Below are positions 25,942 through 32,727 of a stretch of 64,000 bases of DNA, in pieces. Below the pieces are notes generated by a model. The model was given only the letters and a program-made list of their open reading frames with translations, searched no databases and had not been told where the DNA came from. This stretch comes from an uncultured Blautia sp. (lineage in GTDB: Bacteria > Bacillota > Clostridia > Lachnospirales > Lachnospiraceae), in NCBI RefSeq assembly GCF_937880195.1, contig NZ_CALFLA010000041.1:1-64000 (forward strand). The letters are read 5' to 3'. Made by a program: the position numbers and the translations under genes. Positions within the stretch are counted from its first letter, which is position 1. Each line of letters begins with the position of its first letter.

Positions 25942-26385
25942 ATGGGTTTATATGCAGCATATGGAAGTAATTTGAATATACAGCAAATGTCATACCGGTG
26001 TCCAGGAGCCACAGTTGCTTTCACTGGATATCTGATAAATTGGAAACTTCTATATAGAGGAAGCCGAACAGGGTCTTATGCGACAGTCAAAAGACAGGCA
26101 GGAAGTAGAGTTCCGGTTGCTGTTTGGAATATTGATAGTAAAAACGAAGAATCTCTTGATCTGTATGAGGGTTATCCAAGATTTTATAAAAAAAGAAATG
26201 TATTTGTGCATTTAAAAGACGGTACAAGAAAAAAGGCTATGATATACCTGTTGCCAGATTCAGCTAAAATAGGAAGGCCATCTAAGCACTATATCGAAAC
26301 TGTATTGCAGGGATATGAAGACATGGGATTTGATACAGAATATTTATATGATTCATTAGAATATAACTTGAGAGAAATGAATTAA
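25942..26385 (+). CDS. Gamma-glutamylcyclotransferase-like (AIG2/GGCT fold) protein
   Basis: 147 residues. It has the GGCT signature YAAYGSNLNIQQMSYRCPGA at the N-terminus, and the acidic catalytic Glu in DLYEGYPRFYKK (about residues 70-81). The fold releases 5-oxoproline from gamma-glutamyl compounds or acts on amide-linked products. It is 49 bases after the amidoligase on the same strand. The pairing suggests that one enzyme makes and the other trims or removes an amide linkage. GAGAAAGGATAT precedes the start. Confidence 0.87.
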   Translation: MGLYAAYGSNLNIQQMSYRCPGATVAFTGYLINWKLLYRGSRTGSYATVKRQAGSRVPVAVWNIDSKNEESLDLYEGYPRFYKKRNVFVHLKDGTRKKAMIYLLPDSAKIGRPSKHYIETVLQGYEDMGFDTEYLYDSLEYNLREMN

Positions 26386-26407
26386 AAAAAAGGGGATTTC
26401 CCTATTA

Positions 26408-26443
26408 AAAAAGAGGTAACCGTTGCAGCGGCTACCTCTTTTT
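26408..26443. terminator. Bidirectional terminator between the cyclotransferase and HTH genes
   Basis: AAAAAGAGGTA pairs with TACCTCTTTTT around a 14-nt loop and has A and T tracts on either side. The stem overlaps the last codons of the HTH gene at 26432. Confidence 0.85.
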
Positions 26444-26692
26444 GCCGGGTTTTTGAGTTCCCTGGCGTGTGTGGGTTATGGCTGATTCCTTGTTCGGTAC
26501 CCTAACAATCAATTCATCCAACTCGCAGTCCAGGGCTTCACAAATTAAGTCGAGGTGTTCCAGATTAACCCTTTCTGCAAGCTCGTGGTACAACTCATTG
26601 ATGGTATTAGGTCTTATTCCGGTTGCCCTCGCCAAATCTGCCTGAGTAAGCCTCATTTCCCCAAGCTTTTTTGACAGTAAAATTTTAATCAT
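26432..26692 (-). CDS. HTH (XRE-family) regulator
   Basis: 86 residues from the ATG at 26692, with GGAAGGAG 7 nt before it. The helix-turn-helix reads LGEMRLTQADLARATGIRPNTINELYHELAERVNLEHLDLICEALDCELDELI. The tail is basic and disordered (THTRQGTQKPGKKR). An 11-bp inverted repeat (26703-26740) lies just upstream, and its promoter-proximal arm includes the ribosome site, which points to autoregulation. It sits between the cargo genes and the lysin. Confidence 0.8.
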   Translation of the reverse strand: MIKILLSKKLGEMRLTQADLARATGIRPNTINELYHELAERVNLEHLDLICEALDCELDELIVRVPNKESAITHTRQGTQKPGKKR

Positions 26693-26702
26693 GCCATTGC
26701 TC

Positions 26703-26740
26703 CTTCCGTTATAATTTAGCACTTTATGATATAACGGAAG
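26703..26740. promoter_or_regulatory. Inverted repeat over the HTH gene's start region
   Basis: CTTCCGTTATA (26703-26713) and TATAACGGAAG (26730-26740) are perfect 11-bp arms 16 nt apart. On the minus strand the arm nearer the gene contains GGAAG of the ribosome binding site and the other contains a TATATC-like -10. It could be a dimeric operator, or an mRNA hairpin that hides the ribosome site. Confidence 0.55.
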
Positions 26741-26844
26741 AAAATTTGTTAGAAAATATCATTTTTCGATATAAAAATTTGTGATATATTATAAAGCTAA
26801 ATACAATTTGAAGCAATGATAATATTAGAAAGCACTTTTATGAT

Positions 26845-28560
26845 TTATTTTTGTTTAATATATTGAGCGCTGACAAATCCGTAATATTTTCCAGCAATCC
26901 GGATGTAGTACCAGCGTGATCCGTCTGTTGCATTTACCACATCGCATACATCAACAAGATTTCCGCGATTAAGTTTCGGCCAGGACCTAATAAGCGGATT
27001 GTTCGTTCCAGCCCAGCTACGAACATTCAAAACATCAGCAACTACTTTTCCAACCCACTGAGGTGTTTTGGTAATTACGCCATCATCTGAAACGGTTGTA
27101 TCTGCATTCGGCTTGCTGGAAGACTGCTTTGTAATATATGCTGCCGCAACAAAGCCGTACTTCTCTCCCTGATTTCCGGTAATCTTAACATAATACCAGG
27201 CATCTCCTGACTTGTCCTTAACAGTTTCGCATACCCCGACTTTTGTTCCTTGTGTAAGCGTAGGGTAAGATTTAAGCTGTGGGTTTTCTGAGCCAGCCCA
27301 TGTACGCACTTTCAGGGTTCCGGTGTTCACGGCTCCGTACCATGCGACATTTTTATTCAAACTTCCTCCTCCGGATGCAGGCGGTGTTGTCGGTTTGCTC
27401 GGAGCGTTTGGAACATTCGGCGCCGTTCCGGTTCCACTGTATTTCGGTCTTGCATATCCTCTGATGTTACCATTTCCGACAGAGATTACACGCCTTGCAA
27501 CAGCTTCCCCTTTGTTTCCTTCAATGCAAGTGATTTGTCCATTAGAAACACTCTCGACATAACCGATATGATCCGAATATCCATTGTTCGGCTGTACTTT
27601 TGTGTCCCAGTTATACAAAATGATATCGCCGGCTTTTGGTGTAATTGTTCCGTCTTCAATCCAGATACCCATTTCCTTAAAGATATTAACGTGCTCTTCA
27701 CATCCGCATTCTCTTCCGATTAGATTGCTACATCCTGCTTTAATTCCTGCTGCAGACACTGTTGTGTCGCACCACTCATCAGTGTACTTCACTGCATACC
27801 CTCTCGGTAATGGCTTCACTGAATTATACAGATCGATGATCTGTTTGAATTTTCCGTTTACTTCGCTATAGCCAAGCCAGCTTCTCATGATATTTAAAAC
27901 ATCTTGTGCTGTTTTTTCCATAGCCTCCTCCTTGGAATACTTTTTTATCATTTCATATACTTTTTTCTGTCTCCGAGTATAGTCGCCCACCTGATTGTTA
28001 TTACTCTTGTCTGCTGGATCCGTACACAGGGCGGCATAAATCCGCTCAGCTGTGTAAGGCTTTGCCGTCTTTCCTAATACCCTCTTTAAAGCCGCGGATC
28101 CACCCTGATGGATGATATTAATGCATTCCATCATAGCTGCATCCGGCATAGCTCCGTAGGTTTTAGTAATACTTTCTGCATACTCCCTGATCTGGGTGTT
28201 CATGAGCCAGTCCTGGCACCGGATTCCAGTAGACGAAGAGATAATACTTACAATACACTTTGCCTTGGCAGATGTCGGGGAAATTGCATATCTGGACCAG
28301 TTTTTATGCAACAGATCACCCTCGATGTTCTGTGTATCTATTTTTTTAAACTGGGCTGGATCTGCTCTCTGAATCTCCTGCAAAAGCCGTTTTGCCTCCT
28401 GCGCATACCACTGCCCTGCTCCGATAGTGATTGCCTTTTCGTTTGGTGTGTTGGCGCCAGCACCAACAAAAGCATCATATCTCTGCTTGCCGTAGACCTG
28501 GCCGCCGGTTTCTACTGCATACAGAATTTTTCTCAAAACATCAATATTCTTACTGTTCAT
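26845..28560 (-). CDS. Phage endolysin: N-terminal hydrolase domain, CHAP domain, two SH3 repeats
   Basis: 571 residues from the ATG at 28560, which has AAAGGAGAACAA. The N-terminal region (about 1-200, MNSKNIDVLRKILYAVETGGQVYG...) resembles phage lysozyme-like glycoside hydrolases. A CHAP amidase/endopeptidase domain follows (about 215-375), with the catalytic Cys in YTDEWCDTTVSAAG and His in YSDHIGYVESV. A Pro/Gly linker (about 378-398) leads to two SH3-type wall-binding repeats sharing LNVRSWAGTNN/LKVRTWAGSEN and WYYI/V. It cuts peptidoglycan at lysis. It follows two holin-module genes. Confidence 0.88.
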   Translation of the reverse strand: MNSKNIDVLRKILYAVETGGQVYGKQRYDAFVGAGANTPNEKAITIGAGQWYAQEAKRLLQEIQRADPAQFKKIDTQNIEGDLLHKNWSRYAISPTSAKAKCIVSIISSSTGIRCQDWLMNTQIREYAESITKTYGAMPDAAMMECINIIHQGGSAALKRVLGKTAKPYTAERIYAALCTDPADKSNNNQVGDYTRRQKKVYEMIKKYSKEEAMEKTAQDVLNIMRSWLGYSEVNGKFKQIIDLYNSVKPLPRGYAVKYTDEWCDTTVSAAGIKAGCSNLIGRECGCEEHVNIFKEMGIWIEDGTITPKAGDIILYNWDTKVQPNNGYSDHIGYVESVSNGQITCIEGNKGEAVARRVISVGNGNIRGYARPKYSGTGTAPNVPNAPSKPTTPPASGGGSLNKNVAWYGAVNTGTLKVRTWAGSENPQLKSYPTLTQGTKVGVCETVKDKSGDAWYYVKITGNQGEKYGFVAAAYITKQSSSKPNADTTVSDDGVITKTPQWVGKVVADVLNVRSWAGTNNPLIRSWPKLNRGNLVDVCDVVNATDGSRWYYIRIAGKYYGFVSAQYIKQK

Positions 28561-28580
28561 TTGTTCTCCTTTCTTCATAA

Positions 28581-28602
28581 AAGAGGGGCTTCTGCCCCTC
28601 TT
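28581..28602 (-). terminator. Hairpin between holin and lysin
   Basis: AAGAGGGGC/GCCCCTCTT is a 9-bp stem with loop TTCT, right after the holin stop codon and 20 bases before the lysin start. A short TTTT follows on the minus strand. It may partly terminate transcription and so tune the holin-to-lysin ratio. Confidence 0.5.
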
Positions 28603-28604
28603 CA

Positions 28605-28955
28605 TCATTTCTGAGTTTGATTTACTTTCCCATCATCCAGAAGATCTTTTACGCCTCTAAACCACTTTTCAATTATTTTAATCATAGCCTCTTCTGTAAC
28701 GAACACCTGCAGCCACTTCGGCAGTAGTCCGCGCGCCTGCTGTACTACCCATTTAAGTTTCTGCTGCCCCTGCCCGGACTCCTTGTACATATGTTCCGCT
28801 CTCAAGATAAGCTGATAAACATCCATCCGGATACCGTCCAGTCCCTTCGCTTTCATATACTGAATTGTGATCACAAGAGTTACAATCAATAAAATAGCCA
28901 GTGCTACAATCAGCACCGGCATCGGAATTTGTTTCATAAATTCTAATAATTCCAT
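28605..28955 (-). CDS. Phage holin, LLH/superfamily 6 type
   Basis: 116 residues from the ATG at 28955 (AGGAGGACAT upstream). One N-terminal transmembrane segment (MPVLIVALAILLIVTLVITIQ, split over residues 10-30) precedes an amphipathic helical C-terminus with AEHMYKESGQGQQKLKWVVQQARGLLP, typical of LLH holins. It would form membrane lesions that release the lysin. It directly precedes the endolysin gene. Confidence 0.82.
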   Translation of the reverse strand: MELLEFMKQIPMPVLIVALAILLIVTLVITIQYMKAKGLDGIRMDVYQLILRAEHMYKESGQGQQKLKWVVQQARGLLPKWLQVFVTEEAMIKIIEKWFRGVKDLLDDGKVNQTQK

Positions 28956-28978
28956 ATGTCCTCCTATTCTGTGGCGTG

Positions 28979-29509
28979 TTATAGGAAAGAATTTTCCCGC
29001 ACGCACTGCTCGTAAACGTTTTTGATGTTAATTATCGCAAAATTTGCTTTGTTGTTCGGAAAATCCGGGTGATCTCTGCAGTATTTTTCATAATCCGTAA
29101 CATCCTCCATAATCTGATCAAAATGTTCTTTTGTATGCCGGATTCCATGCCTAATCTCATCATCGAACCGTAGAATTCGATATCTCCAAGTTAGTGCTAC
29201 ACCCTCTTCACGTTTTTTTCTCGATGTGGCCATAGCTGCATTTAATTCGTCGAGTTTTTCATCAATTCTTTCAAATGCTTTGTTGTAGTTATTCTGGATT
29301 CCTACGCTTTGCTGATGCCATTTCGGATACTGCTTAACTTGATCGAAAACCTCCTGCATCTTATGTTCATTCTCTTTCTGCAATTCCCATTTGTTATGCA
29401 GATAGTCGATGATCACTTTTCCGATTTTCAGAAAAAAAACGACGGCCGAAATAATGACAGCCGCCGTCGCTACACTCAGACCCCCGAACGTTTCAATGAA
29501 TGCGTCCAT
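28979..29509 (-). CDS. Membrane-anchored coiled-coil lysis-module protein
   Basis: 176 residues. An N-terminal transmembrane segment (VATAAVIISAVVFFLKIG) is followed by a long charged helical region with coiled-coil character (about 40-110), and then a His/Asp-rich C-terminal region. It is located between the baseplate/fibre cargo and the holin, so a holin-like or spanin-like accessory role is plausible but not shown. GAGAGGTAGGCTTAC precedes the start. Confidence 0.6.
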   Translation of the reverse strand: MDAFIETFGGLSVATAAVIISAVVFFLKIGKVIIDYLHNKWELQKENEHKMQEVFDQVKQYPKWHQQSVGIQNNYNKAFERIDEKLDELNAAMATSRKKREEGVALTWRYRILRFDDEIRHGIRHTKEHFDQIMEDVTDYEKYCRDHPDFPNNKANFAIINIKNVYEQCVRENSFL

Positions 29510-29584
29510 GTAAGCCTACCTCTCTTTATTTTTTCCCTTAAATATTCCTTTAGGGTCTGTCTCTTATCATTATAGTCCTCCTTT

Positions 29585-29615
29585 CAAAAAAGAAAAAGAT
29601 CGGTCTCCCGATCTT
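29585..29615 (-). terminator. Intrinsic terminator before the lysis genes
   Basis: AAGATCGG/CCGATCTT (8 bp, 4-nt loop) is followed on the minus strand by TTTTCTTTTTT. It separates the retroelement/fibre transcript from the lysis module, so the latter may have its own promoter. Confidence 0.8.
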
Positions 29616-29635
29616 AACAATGAATCAAATGTTTC

Positions 29636-29857
29636 TTATTTTTCACTTTTTAATTGTTCGTATTCCTTAATCATTTGCTGTGCATCCACTTCTTCATCCG
29701 GAGATATATCATACCCATACAGATTTTTAATATGTGCAATTTCATACGCCTGTTTTTTTACAATTCGAGATAATCGGCAAATAATATCTTCCTGTTTCTC
29801 TATTGTTTCCATATAGGATTCTAGTGTTTCCAAAATCACAGCATCAATATTTTGCAT
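29636..29857 (-). CDS. Small coiled-coil phage protein
   Basis: 73 residues from the ATG at 29857, chosen because GGAAGGAGCAAGTAACA precedes it. It is entirely helical and acidic (ETLESYMETIEKQEDIICRLSRIVKKQAYEIAHI), with a short C-terminal acidic tail. Many tailed phages have such a protein beside the fibre genes. Its small helical form recalls DGR accessory proteins superficially, but it lacks the basic residues of Avd and is half its length. Confidence 0.6.
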   Translation of the reverse strand: MQNIDAVILETLESYMETIEKQEDIICRLSRIVKKQAYEIAHIKNLYGYDISPDEEVDAQQMIKEYEQLKSEK

Positions 29858-29859
29858 TG

Positions 29860-30288
29860 TTACTTGCTCCTTCCAAATAGAATATAACGAGGTTTTTCTT
29901 CTCCGAACAACCAAAATCTCAAATAATCGTCCAATATAATTGCTACAGCGGATAAAAAATACCACAAAATACAAAACGGAATGCAGATTTGGCCAAGTAT
30001 GTTGAATGGAAGATTGCTGTAATCCCATATATCAAGTTTCAGCCATATATTCAATACAATGCCGCTTATAAATTCCACCACCGTAATAAGTGCAGTGCAT
30101 ATCAGCATTTGCAGTGCAAGAGGTGTCTTCCAGTCCATTACTTCGTTCAGAAGTCCACATAAAATAAAGCAGGTTCCTCCAACCGCTATCATAGCAGTAT
30201 GACTTCTGCCTCTGAAAAGGATCTCCAAAAAGTAATATATTACCCCACCCGCAAGAAAAAGGAACATGTACTTAAACATAAGCTTCAT
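29860..30288 (-). CDS. CmpB/ABC-transporter-type-IV-like membrane protein
   Basis: 142 residues with about four transmembrane segments. Features LICTALITVVEFISGIVLNIWLKLDIWDYSNLPFNILGQICIPFCILWYFLS match the putative ABC transporter CmpB family found in many Firmicutes and their prophages. The role is unknown. It ends 2 bases before the next start and overlaps the preceding gene's stop by 4 bases, so it is co-translated. Confidence 0.7.
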   Translation of the reverse strand: MKLMFKYMFLFLAGGVIYYFLEILFRGRSHTAMIAVGGTCFILCGLLNEVMDWKTPLALQMLICTALITVVEFISGIVLNIWLKLDIWDYSNLPFNILGQICIPFCILWYFLSAVAIILDDYLRFWLFGEEKPRYILFGRSK

Positions 30289-30977
30289 ATACTAACACCA
30301 GCCTTTGTAAAATCCGCCAGAACAACTGACTGGTATTCTTCTGGAATTTCTATTCCATATTCAAGAGCCGCCATTTCAGAAGCTTTAGAAAGATTATCGA
30401 GCCATACAAATAAGCTGTTGCAGTAGGTAGTATTGTATGTAACAAATTCCATTGATTTTTTAAGAATCTTCTGCATATCTGCAGCTGAATAGTAAACACA
30501 AGGATTTGTACCGTTAATGTCAGCATCTTTGTGATATGCACACTTTTCAGCCCCAGCGGCAAGCTCCGCCTGTTTGCCGAACAGATTCGTCTGATCAACA
30601 GGCGTAAGCGAGAAATGTTCTGTTCCGGTAGATAGTACAACATCCACGCCTTCGTAAATGGCATTCTGGCAAGCCTCAGATAGTTTCATTCTTACATCGG
30701 CTCTGTACTTTTCCTTCCCGAGATAATCCGCACAAATCCCTTCTTCCTGATCTTTCAATTGGTTGAACCAAAAATCCAGATCTTCTGATATCTCTTCTTT
30801 CGAAATAGTGGCCGAATTTACTTTAAAATAAATTTCGTCTGCCTCTATTCCTTGTGGTCCTTCATCTTTTTCCGGAAGCTGGACTTCATTCTTACGAATC
30901 CATACATCAGCGGAACCATCTGGAAGAACAGCATATGTAATGTTTCCTTGTGATTCCGGGCTATTCGTTTTATGCAT
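30285..30977 (-). CDS. Tail-fibre-associated protein with DUF4376-like C-terminus
   Basis: 230 residues. The N-terminal part has a strand pattern around YAVLPDGSADVWIRKNEVQLPEKDEGPQGIEADEIYFKV. The C-terminal part, YCNSLFVWLDNLSKASEMAALEYGIEIPEEYQS, matches the DUF4376 form seen in phage tail assembly proteins. It starts inside the last codons of the reverse transcriptase (8-base overlap), so it is translated together with it. GTGGAGGAAATTGAATT precedes the start. A role in fibre assembly is inferred. Confidence 0.65.
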   Translation of the reverse strand: MHKTNSPESQGNITYAVLPDGSADVWIRKNEVQLPEKDEGPQGIEADEIYFKVNSATISKEEISEDLDFWFNQLKDQEEGICADYLGKEKYRADVRMKLSEACQNAIYEGVDVVLSTGTEHFSLTPVDQTNLFGKQAELAAGAEKCAYHKDADINGTNPCVYYSAADMQKILKKSMEFVTYNTTYCNSLFVWLDNLSKASEMAALEYGIEIPEEYQSVVLADFTKAGVSI

Positions 30978-32325
30978 AATTCAATTTCCTCCACTTCTTA
31001 TAATATTTTTCCATAGCATAGCTTTTCTGTTTCGCATAACGGCTGATTATATTTTTAGCCATCGAGATAAGTTGATCCCAACATTCTGCAACCCTCACAA
31101 GAAAGGAGTCTGTTGTTACAAACCAACCGTTATATGCTATGGTGCTCATGGCGAATTTACTACCTATAATCTTTTTGTTCTTTATTTTTTTTGCAAATCT
31201 ATGAATTTTCCTGCGAGCCTTTAGGAATATTGATGCTCTTATTCTTGTTGACACATTCCGTATTGTCACTGTTTTTCCGGAATAACATCTTTTGATTAAA
31301 TTCTGTCCATGGAACACAAGCCCCATATAGTCTAAATCCCTTCCTTTTTGTTTTCCGTTTCTGTCAACATAACCTGTACGAAATAACGACCAGGAATCTT
31401 TGATCTTTAGACAGAGTGTAGATTTTACGAATTCAATAACAAGCAGCATTGCCTTATGAAGATCTTTCTTATTAGAGCCAAAAAGAATGATATCATCCAT
31501 CTGAATCATGATATGATAAATCAATCTTTTTCTTGTTGTCTTCCCTCGTCTGGTCTTCATTTCATAAAGTTCATTTGTGCAATAATGGTACAAATAAGAT
31601 AGATAATAATTGCACAGATCTTTCGACACCGGAGAGCCTATAAAAATCCCATGTTTGCAATCTTTCTCTTTGTTCTGCACCTTTGCTTCAGAATATAATC
31701 CAATCAAAGTCTCAAACAAGTATAACAACATATCTGACTTTCCTAAATCTCTTCGAAGAAATTCTAATATTTTATCATGTGACATAGAGGGATAGCATTT
31801 TTTAATATCTGACTGAACGCAATATTTAGTTCCTTCCGGATCGCGCGACATCCATCGTTCGATGTATTTTTTGCCGTAAGCTTGTCCTCTTCCAGGTATT
31901 GATGCAACTTGAAAAAGTCCGACTTTCGCCGTCCACAACTCATCTGCCGCTTCCTTGGCCAACACCTCATATAGCTGCATGATCATCTTTTCAAGTCCTA
32001 GCGTTCTAATTTTTCCGCTCATTCCATCTACTATATCAACATTTTTCACAAGTTTCTCTTCCGGAACTACCATATAGATATGTTCCCTTACAGTTCTGGT
32101 CTTCAAATGCCACGACATTTCATACGCAATCTGATCGATCACAGATGCTACAAATTCCGGAGAATTCTCCAACCGCCTTCTAGCCTCGTTTTTACTTATG
32201 CTTCCATAGTAAGCAAAAATACTCGGCATATTACCATTTTCTAGCTTGTCATATATAAATGCAGCTATGTATTTCCTGATGAAATTTTCGTCAGAAATAT
32301 CCATTCTTCGGCAATATGTCTTCAT
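30970..32325 (-). CDS. Reverse transcriptase of the diversity-generating retroelement
   Basis: 451 residues. The polymerase motifs in order are: YCVQSDIKKCYPSM with Asp173 (motif A), GIFIGSPVSKDLCNYYLS at about 226-243 (motif B), IQMDDIILFG with Asp277/Asp278 (motif C, QMDD instead of the usual YMDD), and LDYMGLVFHG at 331-340. The C-terminus is basic and would bind RNA. It copies the template repeat RNA (32521-32634) with adenine-specific errors, and the cDNA replaces the variable repeat in the tail gene. It lacks the maturase and endonuclease domains of group II introns. AGAGGACTGGTA precedes the ATG. Motif B has SK where most DGR enzymes have SQ. Confidence 0.93.
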   Translation of the reverse strand: MKTYCRRMDISDENFIRKYIAAFIYDKLENGNMPSIFAYYGSISKNEARRRLENSPEFVASVIDQIAYEMSWHLKTRTVREHIYMVVPEEKLVKNVDIVDGMSGKIRTLGLEKMIMQLYEVLAKEAADELWTAKVGLFQVASIPGRGQAYGKKYIERWMSRDPEGTKYCVQSDIKKCYPSMSHDKILEFLRRDLGKSDMLLYLFETLIGLYSEAKVQNKEKDCKHGIFIGSPVSKDLCNYYLSYLYHYCTNELYEMKTRRGKTTRKRLIYHIMIQMDDIILFGSNKKDLHKAMLLVIEFVKSTLCLKIKDSWSLFRTGYVDRNGKQKGRDLDYMGLVFHGQNLIKRCYSGKTVTIRNVSTRIRASIFLKARRKIHRFAKKIKNKKIIGSKFAMSTIAYNGWFVTTDSFLVRVAECWDQLISMAKNIISRYAKQKSYAMEKYYKKWRKLNYA

Positions 32326-32520
32326 TACCAGTCCTCTTTCTTTCTGTGTTCAAGAGCTTTCGGTTTTACTACTAACCCCCACCTGTGTCCACTTCCGCCA
32401 CAGGGTCAGCAGTCAGTTTCCTGACCGCCGATGCTGGTGCTTGAATTTCGGGCATTCCGCCCCCGCCATTTTAGGGCCGCCTCAAAGGACAGCGAAACAC
32501 GCTACACATCAAAATTCTCA
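32326..32520 (-). other. Spacer between template repeat and reverse transcriptase
   Basis: This stretch of about 195 bases has no credible gene. On the minus strand it would be the 3' part of the template RNA, with inverted repeats such as GGCGGTCAG/CTGACTGC-like pairing and GC-rich blocks. In Bordetella phage BPP-1 the equivalent spacer is needed for priming and RT binding; that role here is inferred from position. Confidence 0.5.
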
Positions 32521-32634
32521 CAGAAATTCGCGCGGCATAGTTCCACCAGCTGTTACCGAGCCCGTTGTTCAGGTTCGCATACCACCGGCCCGCGTTAGAC
32601 CCGTTGTTCAGGTTGCCGCCGGAAAGCCACTGCC
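32521..32634 (-). repeat. DGR template repeat (TR)
   Basis: 114 nt, non-coding, between the tail gene and the reverse transcriptase. Against the variable repeat (32760-32870) it shows one 3-nt gap (an AAC codon) and 16 substitutions. All 16 are at template adenines on the minus strand, and none at the other bases. Of its 24 adenines, 16 are changed, 2 are in the gap and 6 are unchanged. Its frame reads GGNLNNGSNAGRWYANLNN then GLGNSWWNYAARIS; nine AAC codons give wide amino-acid choice, and no adenine change in this frame can create a stop codon. Confidence 0.97.
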
Positions 32635-32668
32635 AAACGTAGCGTGAGTCCGTATGATTTTAAAACGC

Positions 32669-32719
32669 CCCGGCTACGCCGGGAAATAAAAGGGGAGTTC
32701 CCCTCTTGCCATTCGGCAA
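32669..32719. repeat. Three tandem hairpins between VR and TR
   Basis: Perfect short inverted repeats follow one another: TTGCC-ATTC-GGCAA (32706-32719), AGGGG-AGTT-CCCCT (32691-32704), and CCCGGC-TAC-GCCGGG (32669-32683). They lie 9 to 59 bases past the tail gene's stop codon, downstream of the variable repeat. DGRs characteristically have a hairpin or cruciform just after VR that promotes homing. One may also act as a transcription terminator, though T tracts are weak. Confidence 0.7.
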
Positions 32720-32727
32720 TTCACCCC

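Noticed and set aside
29636..29857. 73-residue coiled-coil protein as Avd
   Set aside because: It is too short and acidic, whereas Avd is about 120 residues and basic; kept only as a remote alternative in the findings.
30970..32325. Reverse transcriptase as group II intron, retron or abortive-infection type
   Set aside because: There is no maturase or endonuclease domain and no retron RNA. The adjacent TR/VR pair with only adenine changes identifies a DGR.
32669..32683. GC-rich hairpin as the only transcription terminator of the tail gene
   Set aside because: No real T tract follows, and termination here would prevent TR and RT transcription. The DGR hairpin role is preferred.
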